Source of the DNA: an uncultured Azospirillum sp.
Lineage (GTDB): Bacteria > Pseudomonadota > Alphaproteobacteria > Azospirillales > Azospirillaceae
Reading direction: 5' to 3'
Assembly (NCBI GenBank): GCA_937960755.1
Contig: CALGOL010000104.1
Coordinates: forward strand, 1-10,999
DNA length: 10,999 nucleotides
The position numbers were made by a program, and so were the translations under genes. Below, in pieces: positions 1 to 6,573 of the stretch. The notes beneath the pieces are model-generated. The model saw only the letters and a program-made list of their open reading frames with translations. It did not search any database and had not been told where the DNA came from. Each line of letters begins with the position of its first letter. Position 1 is the stretch's first letter.

Positions 1-29
1 CCAACCCTCTCCCCAGGGGGGAGAGGGCT
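1..29. repeat. 29-bp palindromic repeat, left copy
   Basis: An exact 29-nt duplicate of this segment occurs at 10943-10971 in the same orientation. The core is a hairpin: CCCTCTCCCC at 5-14 pairs perfectly with GGGGAGAGGG at 18-27 over a 3-nt loop. Another, diverged hairpin of the same type is at 10842-10859. This resembles the CCCTCTCCCC-type dispersed palindromic repeats common between genes of many proteobacteria; that family assignment is from memory. The element may extend left beyond the window. Confidence 0.85.
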
Positions 30-48
30 TTGAGTCGCATCAAGCGAT

Positions 49-71
49 CGCCCTGGTTAAGAACCAGGGCG
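49..71 (-). terminator. hairpin directly after ubiG stop
   Basis: CGCCCTGGTT at 49-58 pairs perfectly with AACCAGGGCG at 62-71 around a 3-nt loop, directly abutting the ubiG stop codon at 72-74. On the minus strand no T-run follows, so it is a terminator-like or mRNA-stabilising hairpin rather than a textbook intrinsic terminator. Confidence 0.55.
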
Positions 72-833
72 TCACCGCTTCTCCGCCCAGCCCATATAGT
101 TGACGTCGAGATCGCGAGGGCTCAGGCGGAAGCTTCCGCCGAACGGTTCGTATGTCACCCCGGTCAGATCGCCGAACGCCATCCCTTCCGCCCGCAGCAA
201 CGCCGCCAGTTCCGACGGGCGGATGAACTTCTTCCAATCATGCGTGCCCTTGGGCAGCCAGCGCAGCACATATTCCGCGCCAATGATGGCGAACAAATAG
301 CTTTTCGGCGTGCGGTTGAGCGTGGCGAGGAACAGCACGCCCCCCGGCGCCAGCAATTGGCCTAAGCTCTTGACGAACAGTTCGACGTCGGCGACGTGCT
401 CGATCACCTCCAGGCAGGTGACGATGTCGAATTTCTCCCCCGACGCCGCCAGGTCTTCGGCCGTCGACACTCGGTAATCCACCGCCGTTCCGGTCTGCGC
501 GGCGTGGACCGAGGCGGTGCCGATGTTCTTCGCCGAAGCGTCGATGCCGGTCACCATGGCGCCCATGCGGGCCAATGGTTCGGCCAGCAGGCCGCCGCCG
601 CACCCCACGTCCGCCAGTCGCAAACCCGCCAAAGGCTGGGGCGCCGCCGCGTCGCGTCCCAGCCGGGCGCACACCACGTCGCGGATGTAGGTCAGCCGCA
701 CCGGATTGAGCCGGTGCAGCGGCCGGAACTTGCCGTTTTCGTCCCACCACTGCTCGGCGATGGCGGAAAAGCGCGCCACGTCTTCCGGGTCCACCGTGGT
801 CGGGCCGAGCGTCGGACGAAGGGATGCGGTCAT
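72..833 (-). CDS. ubiG: UbiG, ubiquinone biosynthesis O-methyltransferase
   Basis: SAM-dependent methyltransferase that carries out both O-methylation steps of ubiquinone synthesis (polyprenyl-dihydroxybenzoate type substrate and demethylubiquinol); a cytoplasmic, membrane-associated enzyme. The 253-residue product has the family's usual length. Visible are the SAM motif I LADVGCGGG (73-81), the acidic GID ending strand 2 (96-98), EVIEHV (142-147), a motif III-like LAPGGVLFLATLNRT (161-175), and the UbiG-specific stretch after it (AEYVLRWLPKGTHDW, 186-200). The N-terminal FSAIAEQWWDENGKFRPLHRLNP (22-44) is also characteristic. The start at 831-833 is chosen because AGGA lies 10 nt upstream and the N-terminus matches the family. 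The frame stays open much further upstream, but that part is antisense to lysC. Divergent from lysC across 180 bp. Confidence 0.95.
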   Translation of the reverse strand: MTASLRPTLGPTTVDPEDVARFSAIAEQWWDENGKFRPLHRLNPVRLTYIRDVVCARLGRDAAAPQPLAGLRLADVGCGGGLLAEPLARMGAMVTGIDASAKNIGTASVHAAQTGTAVDYRVSTAEDLAASGEKFDIVTCLEVIEHVADVELFVKSLGQLLAPGGVLFLATLNRTPKSYLFAIIGAEYVLRWLPKGTHDWKKFIRPSELAALLRAEGMAFGDLTGVTYEPFGGSFRLSPRDLDVNYMGWAEKR

Positions 834-1013
834 GGACGGCTTATCCTGTAAAAAAGATGGCGGTAAAGACGGCGCCCCGCCTTGCCAAGCGCTATTGGGA
901 CAAGTATGGATACGCCGCCCCGCGCCGGCAACGGTAGAGCGGGGAGCTTTGCGCCGCCCGCATACGTCGACTATCACGGCATATGAAGCGGCCACGCCCA
1001 ACGGTGTCAAGGA
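834..1013. promoter_or_regulatory. ubiG-lysC divergent spacer
   Basis: This 180-bp gap must hold the promoters of both divergent genes. A weak plus-strand candidate is TTGCCA (882-887), 17 nt, TATGGA (905-910). The overlapping minus-strand TTGGCA (888-883) could be the -35 of ubiG, so the two promoters might share one small palindrome CTTGCCAAG. Matches to consensus are poor and this is only a suggestion. No lysine riboswitch fold is recognisable. Confidence 0.3.
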
Positions 1014-2249
1014 ATGGCGCGCATCGTCCTGAAATTCGGCGGCACTTCGGTCGGCGACGTCGACCGGATCAAAAATGTCGCCCGCAAGGTGGAGCAAGAG
1101 GTCAAGGCCGGCCATCAGGTCGCCGTGGTGGTGTCGGCGATGTCCGGCATGACCAATGGCCTGGTGAAGCACTGCAACGATATCGACAAGCTGCACGACG
1201 CCCGCGAATACGACACCGTCGTCGCGGCCGGCGAGCAGATCACCACCGGCCTGCTGTCCATCGCTCTGCAATCCATCGGCATCCCCGCCCGCTCGTGGCA
1301 GGGCTGGCAGATCCCGATTAAAACCGACGACACGCACGCCAAGGCGCGCATCGTCTCCATCGACACCACCGAGCTGGAAAAGCGCATGGAGACCGGCGAA
1401 GTCGCCGTCGTCGCCGGCTTCCAGGGCGTGTCGGAATCGGGACGCATCGCCACCTTGGGCCGCGGCGGCTCCGACACTTCCGCCGTCGCCTTGGCCGCGG
1501 CGGTCAAGGCGGATCGCTGCGACATCTACACCGACGTCGACGGGGTCTACACCACCGACCCGCGCATCGTGACCAAGGCGCGCAAGATCAGCAAGATCAC
1601 CTACGAGGAAATGCTGGAGCTGGCGTCGCAAGGCGCCAAGGTCCTGCAAACCCGTTCGGTCGAAATGGCGATGAACCACCGCGTGCGCGTGCAGGTGCTG
1701 TCTTCGTTTGAAGAAGCCCCCGGCAGCGCGCTTCCCGGCACTCTGGTTGTTGATGAGGATGAAATCGTGGAACAGGAAGTCGTGAGCGGCATCGCCTATA
1801 GCCGCGATGAAGCCAAAATCACCTTGATCGGCGTCGAAGACCGCCCCGGCGTCGCCGCGGCTATTTTCGGCCCGCTGACCGACGCGGCGATCAACGTCGA
1901 CATGATCGTGCAGAACGTGTCGGAAGACGGCAAGTCCACCGACCTCACCTTCACCGTCGGCAAGGCGGACATCGCCCGCGCCGTCAAGGTGCTGGAAGAC
2001 GCCAAGGCGGCGCTCAACTACCGCTCGCTGGCCTCTGACGCCAATGTGGTGAAGCTGTCGGTGATCGGCGTCGGCATGCGCAGCCATGCCGGCGTCGCGC
2101 AGCGCATGTTCAAGGCGCTGGCCGACAAGGGCATCAACATTCAGGTGATCTCCACCTCGGAAATCAAGATTTCGGTCCTGATCGCCGAGGAATACACCGA
2201 ACTGGCGCTGCGCTCGCTGCACACCGTCTACGGCCTCGACGCCGCTTAA
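1014..2249 (+). CDS. lysC: Aspartate kinase LysC
   Basis: Phosphorylates L-aspartate to 4-phospho-aspartate (EC 2.7.2.4), the entry step to lysine, threonine, methionine and diaminopimelate. At 411 residues it has the length of monofunctional, lysine/threonine-regulated aspartokinases. The amino-acid-kinase domain spans about 1-245: KFGGTSVGD (7-15) binds nucleotide, GRGGSDTSAVALA (149-161) and DIYTDVDGVYTTDPR (170-184) are active-site signatures. Two ACT regulatory domains follow (about 267-335, LIGVEDRPGVAAAIF; and 347-411, LSVIGVGMRSHAGVAQRMFKAL), implying allosteric feedback. The start gives the canonical MARIVLKFGGTS. AAGGA abuts the ATG, which is closer than a normal ribosome site, so initiation may be weak or use other contacts. 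No homoserine dehydrogenase domain is fused. Methionine synthesis links it loosely to the sulfur genes on the right. Confidence 0.97.
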   Translation: MARIVLKFGGTSVGDVDRIKNVARKVEQEVKAGHQVAVVVSAMSGMTNGLVKHCNDIDKLHDAREYDTVVAAGEQITTGLLSIALQSIGIPARSWQGWQIPIKTDDTHAKARIVSIDTTELEKRMETGEVAVVAGFQGVSESGRIATLGRGGSDTSAVALAAAVKADRCDIYTDVDGVYTTDPRIVTKARKISKITYEEMLELASQGAKVLQTRSVEMAMNHRVRVQVLSSFEEAPGSALPGTLVVDEDEIVEQEVVSGIAYSRDEAKITLIGVEDRPGVAAAIFGPLTDAAINVDMIVQNVSEDGKSTDLTFTVGKADIARAVKVLEDAKAALNYRSLASDANVVKLSVIGVGMRSHAGVAQRMFKALADKGINIQVISTSEIKISVLIAEEYTELALRSLHTVYGLDAA

Positions 2250-2257
2250 TACCAGCG

Positions 2258-2289
2258 GCCCTTTAACCTGACACGCTAGGTTAAAGGGC
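2258..2289 (+). terminator. 12-bp hairpin after lysC
   Basis: GCCCTTTAACCT (2258-2269) pairs perfectly with AGGTTAAAGGGC (2278-2289) over an 8-nt loop, 9 nt after the lysC stop. No T-run follows, so it may be a Rho-independent terminator of weak type, an mRNA 3' protector, or a site allowing partial read-through into the next gene. Confidence 0.6.
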
Positions 2290-2292
2290 GTT

Positions 2293-2359
2293 CGGCGGCA
2301 TGGGCCGCCGCCTCGCCACTTGGCTCGGAACACCAACGGCCACTCTTAAAGGCCGTTGG
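2293..2359 (+). promoter_or_regulatory. two further hairpins before the flavoenzyme gene
   Basis: A 7-bp GC stem (CGGCGGC 2293-2299 with GCCGCCG 2304-2310, 4-nt loop) is followed by a 9-bp perfect stem (CCAACGGCC 2333-2341 with GGCCGTTGG 2351-2359, 9-nt loop). The second ends 14 nt before AGGGG. They may be leader structures of the downstream gene or remnants of dispersed repeats. The loop and arm TTAAAGGCC (2346-2354) could alternatively pair with GGCCCTTTAA (2257-2266) with one bulge. Confidence 0.4.
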
Positions 2360-2384
2360 CGTAAGACGTACTAGGGGAATGACG

Positions 2385-3407
2385 ATGGACCGCGCCGCCG
2401 CGACCGAACGCTTGCAAGCCCTATGGTCGCGGGGCGCGGCCTTCCTCAACCGTCCCACCGCCATCATGGGCGGGGCGATGTCGTGGGTTTCGGAACGCAA
2501 CCTGACGGCGGCGATCTCCAACGCCGGCGGCTTTGGCGTGCTCGCCTGCGGCTCGATGTCGCCGGAACTGCTGTCGGCCGAAATCGCCGCCACCAAGGCG
2601 CTGACCGATCAGCCGTTCGGCGTCAATCTCATCGTCATGCACCCGCAGCTTGAACAACTGGCCGACGTCTGCCGCGAGCACGGCGTCGGTCACGTCGTGC
2701 TGGCCGGCGGCCTGCCGCCCGGTCCGATCATCAAGAAAATCAAGGATTACGGCGCCAAGGTGATTTGCTTCGCGCCGGCCTTGGTCATCGCCAAGCGGCT
2801 GGTGCGCCAGGGCGCTGACGCGCTTGTCGTCGAAGGCTCGGAAGCTGGCGGCCATATCGGCCCGGTCTCCACCACCGTGCTGGCGCAAGAAATCCTCCCC
2901 GAAATCACCGACGTGCCGGTGTTTGTCGCCGGCGGCATCGGCCGCGGCGAAGCCATTGTGTCTTTTTTGGAAATGGGCGCGGCCGGCGTGCAGCTTGGCA
3001 CCCGCTTCGTTTGCGCCACCGAATCCATTGCGCATCCTAATTTCAAGAAAGCCTTCATCCGCGGCGCGGCGCGCGACGCGCAAGCCTCGGTCCAGCTTGA
3101 CCCGCGTTTTCCGGTGATCCCGGTGCGGGCGCTGACCAACGAAGGCGTCAACCGCTTTTATGACGCCCAGCGCGCCGCCATCGCCAAGGTGGACGCGGGC
3201 GAGGTCACCAAGGAAGCCGCTCAGCTGGAAATTGAACATTTCTGGGCTGGCGCGCTGCGCAAGGCGGTGATCGACGGCGACGTCGAAAACGGCTCGCTGA
3301 TGGCGGGCCAGAGCGTCGGCATGGTCACCAAGGAACAGCCGACTCAGGAAATTATTGACGAGTTGGTGGCGCAAGCGGTGAGCGTGTTGGAAAAGCGCGC
3401 GGCTTGA
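2385..3407 (+). CDS. Nitronate monooxygenase / FabK-like FMN oxidoreductase
   Basis: A TIM-barrel FMN enzyme of the nitronate monooxygenase / 2-nitropropane dioxygenase family, which also contains enoyl-ACP reductase II (FabK). The 340 residues match family length. Visible signatures are RPTAIMGGAMSWVS (23-36), NAGGFGVLACG (46-56), QPFGVNLIV (76-84), the family hallmark EGSEAGGHIG (150-159) with the conserved His, VAGGIGRGEA (181-190) and GVQLGTRF (201-208) for FMN phosphate, and MAGQSVG (306-312) near the end. I take the ATG at 2385 because AGGGG lies 7 nt upstream; the in-frame ATG at 2379 would sit only 1 nt from it. The substrate cannot be told: nitronate detoxification and acyl-ACP reduction are both possible. 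It lies 135 bp after lysC behind three hairpins, so co-transcription is uncertain. Confidence 0.9.
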   Translation: MDRAAATERLQALWSRGAAFLNRPTAIMGGAMSWVSERNLTAAISNAGGFGVLACGSMSPELLSAEIAATKALTDQPFGVNLIVMHPQLEQLADVCREHGVGHVVLAGGLPPGPIIKKIKDYGAKVICFAPALVIAKRLVRQGADALVVEGSEAGGHIGPVSTTVLAQEILPEITDVPVFVAGGIGRGEAIVSFLEMGAAGVQLGTRFVCATESIAHPNFKKAFIRGAARDAQASVQLDPRFPVIPVRALTNEGVNRFYDAQRAAIAKVDAGEVTKEAAQLEIEHFWAGALRKAVIDGDVENGSLMAGQSVGMVTKEQPTQEIIDELVAQAVSVLEKRAA

Positions 3408-3414
3408 TGGCTTC

Positions 3415-3458
3415 GCGGGGCGCCGCCCCGCTCCCCGCCAAAGGCCGGGGGCCTTTGG
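3415..3458. terminator. double-hairpin intergenic element
   Basis: Two perfect hairpins in tandem: GCGGGGC (3415-3421) with GCCCCGC (3425-3431), and CCAAAGGCC (3438-3446) with GGCCTTTGG (3450-3458), each with a 3-nt loop. They begin 8 nt after the flavoenzyme stop. The pattern resembles a dispersed intergenic element I associate with alphaproteobacterial genomes (memory only). It probably ends the upstream transcript; no T-run follows on the plus strand. Confidence 0.6.
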
Positions 3459-3487
3459 AAATCAGGGATTGTAAAATCTCATCAAAA

Positions 3488-3575
3488 AAGGGAAGTTTTC
3501 AGCAAGATTCCCTTGCGAGAGCTCTCGGCATCCGTTCATGTACCCCAAGCGGCGCCGTGCAAACGACGCATGAAC
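3488..3575 (+). promoter_or_regulatory. inverted repeats upstream of the HipA-like gene
   Basis: Three nested or adjacent symmetric elements precede the cassette: AAGGGAA (3488-3494) with TTCCCTT (3508-3514); a perfect 12-bp palindrome CGAGAGCTCTCG (3516-3527); and GTTCATG (3534-3540) with CATGAAC (3569-3575). The last ends 19 nt before the start codon. They are operator candidates, for example for autoregulation. I see no convincing -35/-10 pair. The remainder of the 187-bp gap holds no gene I can support. Confidence 0.4.
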
Positions 3576-3594
3576 ACAAAACCGAGATTGTCTT

Positions 3595-4383
3595 ATGTTG
3601 CGGCGAGCGTCAGCCGTTAGATTTTCACGTATTTCTGACGGCGGGCGAAATCGCCCGCTGCTTGTGGCCGTGGAAACTACCGACGGCGATGAACATGACG
3701 TCTACCTGAAGCCGTCGGAAAGGCGGCAACTTGGTGTTTCCGGACTGGTCAGCGAATACATGGCCGCCTGCGCGGCTGTGGATTTGGGTTTACCGATCCC
3801 GGAAGCCTTTTGCGTGGACATCGACGAGATATTCATTCGATCTATCCCTGACGTCAACGTTCGGGCGCTGTTGCTCGACGGTAGTCGTTTGGCGTTTGGT
3901 TCGAAAATCGACGGCGGCGGCTGGCGCGACTGGGGCGAAGGCGACCGCTTGTCCACGGATCAACGGTTGATCGCCTTGAAAATTCTGGTTTTCGATATGT
4001 TGACCGGCAACCAGGACCGTTCGGGGAATCCCTCCAACGTGCTGATTCGGAACGGTGAGCTACGAATAATCGATCATGAGTTAGCCTTTCGATACGCCAT
4101 CGGCTCGCATGAGCCGTGGCGCCTTGGCGCCTGTCAGGCGTTGCGGCATGGAGATCAAGGGCATGTGTTTGCACCCGCCCTTGCTGGTAAGCAGCTTGAC
4201 TTCTTCGCCGTGCGCGCCGACTGGTCAAGATTGACGTCCGCGCGTATCATGTCTTATGTGACGGCGCTGCCGCCGGAGTGGGGCGCGCGACGGGATATCG
4301 CAGAGGGAGCGGCGGTGCTGCTGTCGCAAGCCGCCGAACGCATCGACGAATGTCTGGCCGAAATTCAACGGGCTTTATCATGA
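3595..4383 (+). CDS. HipA-like kinase-fold protein (HipA_2 type)
   Basis: A 262-residue protein of the HipA-related kinase group, shorter than classic HipA (about 440). MLRRASAVRF at the start and YLKPS with Lys39 fit the N-lobe, with no glycine-rich loop evident. SEYMAA (53-58) may be the helix-C region. The catalytic loop GNQDRSGNPSNVLI (138-151) offers Asp141 and Asn145/Asn148, and IIDHELAF (158-165) gives metal-binding Asp160. All residues needed for phosphotransfer therefore seem present. The start has no strong ribosome site (GAG about 9 nt upstream), but the MLRR N-terminus looks like family members. No HipB-type helix-turn-helix gene is adjacent; instead the stop overlaps the start of a DUF3037 gene (ATGA). 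Target unknown: classic HipA phosphorylates glutamyl-tRNA synthetase, and that should not be transferred here. Confidence 0.8.
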   Translation: MLRRASAVRFSRISDGGRNRPLLVAVETTDGDEHDVYLKPSERRQLGVSGLVSEYMAACAAVDLGLPIPEAFCVDIDEIFIRSIPDVNVRALLLDGSRLAFGSKIDGGGWRDWGEGDRLSTDQRLIALKILVFDMLTGNQDRSGNPSNVLIRNGELRIIDHELAFRYAIGSHEPWRLGACQALRHGDQGHVFAPALAGKQLDFFAVRADWSRLTSARIMSYVTALPPEWGARRDIAEGAAVLLSQAAERIDECLAEIQRALS

Positions 4384-5219
4384 GTGGCAGAAAGACATAC
4401 GCCTATCGCGTCTTGCAGTATCGCCACGACCCGCTGGCCGGCGAACTGGTCAATGTCGGGGTGATGGTTCACAGCGCTGAAGCGCGCTTCCTTGACATTC
4501 GGGTTAGATCCACGCTTGGCCGCCTTGATAATCTCTATGTTGACCTCGACCGTCGGACATTGAGCAGCGGTTTGCACGCCATTGAGGCCGCCGTCGCCGC
4601 CGTCGGGCGTGAGCTTCCTCAATTGCTGTCGGTCGGATTGAACATCGAAGATATTTCCCGCCGCATTGTCGGACCGGGCGACGGCTGCTTCGTTTGGGGG
4701 GCGGTTGGCTCTGGCGTCGCAACGGATTTAGCGGCGGCGCTCGCCCGCCTGCACCAGCGTTTCGTCGAACGTCATGACGTTCACAAGCTGCGTCGGCGCA
4801 CCGATGATGACGTCTGGCGGCCGGTTCAGCAAATACTGGAACAGCGTCAAATTGCTTCGCGCCTGACCCCGAAAACGATCCAGTCGCCCATAGACAAGGT
4901 GGAATTCCGCCACACTTGGAAAAACGGAATTTATCATTGCCACCAGCCTATGGCGTTTGATTATGCAAAAGGCAGCCATATTCTTGATAAGGCGCGTCTT
5001 TGGGCCGGGACTCTACATTTCTTGGCTGAATCCGAAGATGAATTTAAAGTCTATTTCCTGTTGGGCGCGCCACAGGACGCGCGACTGAATAAAGAATACG
5101 ATATCGCTCGCCGCATGCTCGAGAAATGCCCACAGCAACCTGAAATATATGAAGATAATGATATAAATTATTTTGTGGACCGGATAGAAGACGGCATTCG
5201 CCATCAACCTGCACATTAA
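4380..5219 (+). CDS. DUF3037 domain protein
   Basis: A 279-residue protein whose N-terminus, YAYRVLQYRHDPLAGELVNVGVMV (residues 7-30), shows the DUF3037 hallmark: a Y-x-Y strand, then GE-x-x-NVGV. The rest is mixed alpha/beta with no recognised catalytic motif, signal peptide or membrane segment. A basic patch HKLRRRTDDD (135-144) and an acidic, tyrosine-containing C-terminal part (YEDNDINYFVDRIED, 257-271) stand out. The start at 4380 is chosen because it overlaps the HipA-like stop as ATGA and places the motif at the N-terminus; the frame opens earlier at 4278 but that is inside the kinase gene. Translational coupling implies a fixed ratio to the kinase, consistent with a partner, substrate or neutraliser. 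The 3' part is strikingly AT-rich (8 of 40 bases G or C at 5141-5180), unlike its neighbours, hinting at transfer. Function unknown. Confidence 0.8.
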   Translation: MSGRKTYAYRVLQYRHDPLAGELVNVGVMVHSAEARFLDIRVRSTLGRLDNLYVDLDRRTLSSGLHAIEAAVAAVGRELPQLLSVGLNIEDISRRIVGPGDGCFVWGAVGSGVATDLAAALARLHQRFVERHDVHKLRRRTDDDVWRPVQQILEQRQIASRLTPKTIQSPIDKVEFRHTWKNGIYHCHQPMAFDYAKGSHILDKARLWAGTLHFLAESEDEFKVYFLLGAPQDARLNKEYDIARRMLEKCPQQPEIYEDNDINYFVDRIEDGIRHQPAH

Positions 5220-5227
5220 TTTGCCGC

Positions 5228-5698
5228 TCATCCCCCCGTCCGCATCGTCACATGCGGAATGCCGTCTTCGTCGTAAATCGCCCCTTCGGCGACAAAACCG
5301 AAGCGGGCGTAGTAGCCGGCTAAGGCGGCTTGAGCGGAAATGACGACGGGAGCGCGCGCGTAAAGCCGCGCCGCTTCCGCCAATCCCTCGCGAATCAAAG
5401 CGGGGCCGAGGCCGGTCTTGCGGCAGTCGGGGGAAACCACGATGCGCCCCAGCCGGGCGGCGGGCGCAATATCCGTCTTGTTGGGGCCGAACAGCCGCAG
5501 ACAGGCGGCCGGGCGCACATCTTCACCCGTCAGCGCCACGAGGTGGCGGGCTTTGTCGTCCAGCCCGTCCAGGTCGGCGTAGGCGCAATTCTGCTCGACG
5601 ACGAAAACCCGCTGCCGCAGCGTCATCACGCCGTAAAGCAGCCGCGGCGGCAGATCGTCGAAATCGAACCAGACCAGCCGCGGCGCCGCTTCACTCAC
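5228..5698 (-). CDS. elaA: ElaA-like GNAT N-acetyltransferase
   Basis: A 156-residue GNAT-fold acyltransferase of the ElaA group. LYGVMTLRQRVFVVEQNC (21-38) followed by YADLDGLD (40-47) is the ElaA signature. GRIVVSPDCRKTGLGPALI (84-102) contains the acetyl-CoA pyrophosphate-binding RKTGLG, and YYARFGFVAEG (129-139) plus YDEDGIPHVTM (142-152) form the conserved C-terminus. Family substrates are not established. The start is GTG at 5696-5698, overlapping the fpr stop in a GTGA 4-nt overlap, so it is probably the last, translationally coupled gene of the fpr transcript. Its stop is 8 bp from the convergent DUF3037 stop, with no visible bidirectional terminator between them. Confidence 0.9.
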   Translation of the reverse strand: MSEAAPRLVWFDFDDLPPRLLYGVMTLRQRVFVVEQNCAYADLDGLDDKARHLVALTGEDVRPAACLRLFGPNKTDIAPAARLGRIVVSPDCRKTGLGPALIREGLAEAARLYARAPVVISAQAALAGYYARFGFVAEGAIYDEDGIPHVTMRTGG

Positions 5699-6474
5699 TT
5701 TTCCACGAACGCCTTTTCGATGACGTAGTCGCCGGGGGCGTTGGAGGAGCCTTCCTTAAAGCCCAGCGACTCGGCGATGGCCTGGGTTTCCTTCAGCATT
5801 TCCGGCGAGCCGCAAATCATGATGCGGTCGCCGGCTTCGGCGTCGAGCGGCGGCAGACCGGTGTCGTCCGACAGTTTGCCCGAGCGGATCAGGTCGGTGA
5901 TGCGGCCCTGGCGGTGGAACGCCTCGCGCGTCACGCTGGGATAGTAGATCAGCTTTTCCCGCACGTAGTCGCCAAGGAATTCGTGATTCGGCAGGTGCTC
6001 GTTGATGACGTCCTGATAGGCCAACTCGTTGACCTGCCGGCAAGTGTGGGTCAGCACCACCTTGTCGAAGGCTTCATAGGTGTCGGGGTCGCGAATCACC
6101 GACAAGAACGGCGCAAGCCCGGTGCCGGTGGAGAACAGATACAAATTGCGCCCCGGCGTCTTCAGAAAGTCCAGCACCAGCGTGCCGGTGGGCTTGCGGT
6201 TGATCAGAACCGTATCGCCTTCCTTCAGGTGCTGCAAACGCGAGGTCAAGGGGCCGTTCGGCACCTTGATCGAAAAGAACTCCAGCCCTTCTTCGTAATG
6301 CGCCGAAGCGATGGAATAGGCCCGCAGCAAGGGGCGGCCGTCCACCATCAACCCGATCATGGTGAACTGACCGCTCTTGAAACGGAAACCGGGATCGCGG
6401 TCGGTCTCAAAGCTGAACAGCGTATCGGTCCAGTGGTGAACCCGCGTCACGCGGGCTTGGATCAGGTTGCTCAT
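5695..6474 (-). CDS. fpr: Ferredoxin-NADP+ reductase Fpr
   Basis: FAD flavoprotein (EC 1.18.1.2) moving electrons between NADPH and ferredoxin/flavodoxin in the cytoplasm; 259 residues, as in bacterial FprA enzymes. Visible are the FAD-binding RAYSIAS (51-57), the FAD phosphate-side GPLTSRL (74-80), the NADP-binding STGTGLAPF (115-123), CGSPEML (221-227), and a C-terminus YVIEKAFVEK typical of the alphaproteobacterial subclass with an extension after the aromatic position. Start at 6472-6474 has GAGAGGAAA with the AGGA 8 nt upstream; an upstream in-frame TTG adds residues not seen in the family. It lies 99 bp after cysNC on the same strand. In organisms with CysI but no CysJ flavoprotein, an Fpr could supply sulfite reduction through ferredoxin; here that is inference from position. 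A 16-bp palindrome sits 77 nt upstream of the start. Confidence 0.94.
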   Translation of the reverse strand: MSNLIQARVTRVHHWTDTLFSFETDRDPGFRFKSGQFTMIGLMVDGRPLLRAYSIASAHYEEGLEFFSIKVPNGPLTSRLQHLKEGDTVLINRKPTGTLVLDFLKTPGRNLYLFSTGTGLAPFLSVIRDPDTYEAFDKVVLTHTCRQVNELAYQDVINEHLPNHEFLGDYVREKLIYYPSVTREAFHRQGRITDLIRSGKLSDDTGLPPLDAEAGDRIMICGSPEMLKETQAIAESLGFKEGSSNAPGDYVIEKAFVEK

Positions 6475-6550
6475 ACGACTTTTCCTCTCCACGCCGCCGC
6501 GACAGGCGATTCGAAAGTCGCGACGGCCGCTTCTTGCATAACTGCAAACG

Positions 6551-6568
6551 AATTGCAATTGCAATTGA
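6551..6568 (-). promoter_or_regulatory. 16-bp palindrome / AATTGC repeats upstream of fpr
   Basis: AATTGC occurs twice in tandem followed by AATTGA (6551-6568). The first 16 bases, AATTGCAATTGCAATT, form a perfect palindrome. It lies between the cysNC stop and fpr, 77 nt upstream of the fpr start, in the most AT-rich part of that gap. It is a likely dimer-binding operator, suggesting fpr has its own regulated promoter. Fur-family-like composition is only a guess. Confidence 0.45.
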
Positions 6569-6573
6569 GATTG

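Noticed and set aside
30..365. Plus-strand frame beginning just after the left repeat
   Set aside because: Antisense to ubiG, no ribosome site, no family resemblance.
834..2336. Upstream in-frame extension of ubiG on the minus strand
   Set aside because: It is antisense to lysC, has no family similarity that I can see, and ubiG has a good start with a ribosome site at 831-833.
2421..3374. 317-codon minus-strand frame opposite the flavoenzyme gene
   Set aside because: Shadow of a gene with clear nitronate monooxygenase motifs.
3404..3709. 101-codon plus-strand frame after the flavoenzyme
   Set aside because: It runs through the double hairpin and into the HipA-like gene in another frame; its peptide is repeat-derived and not protein-like.
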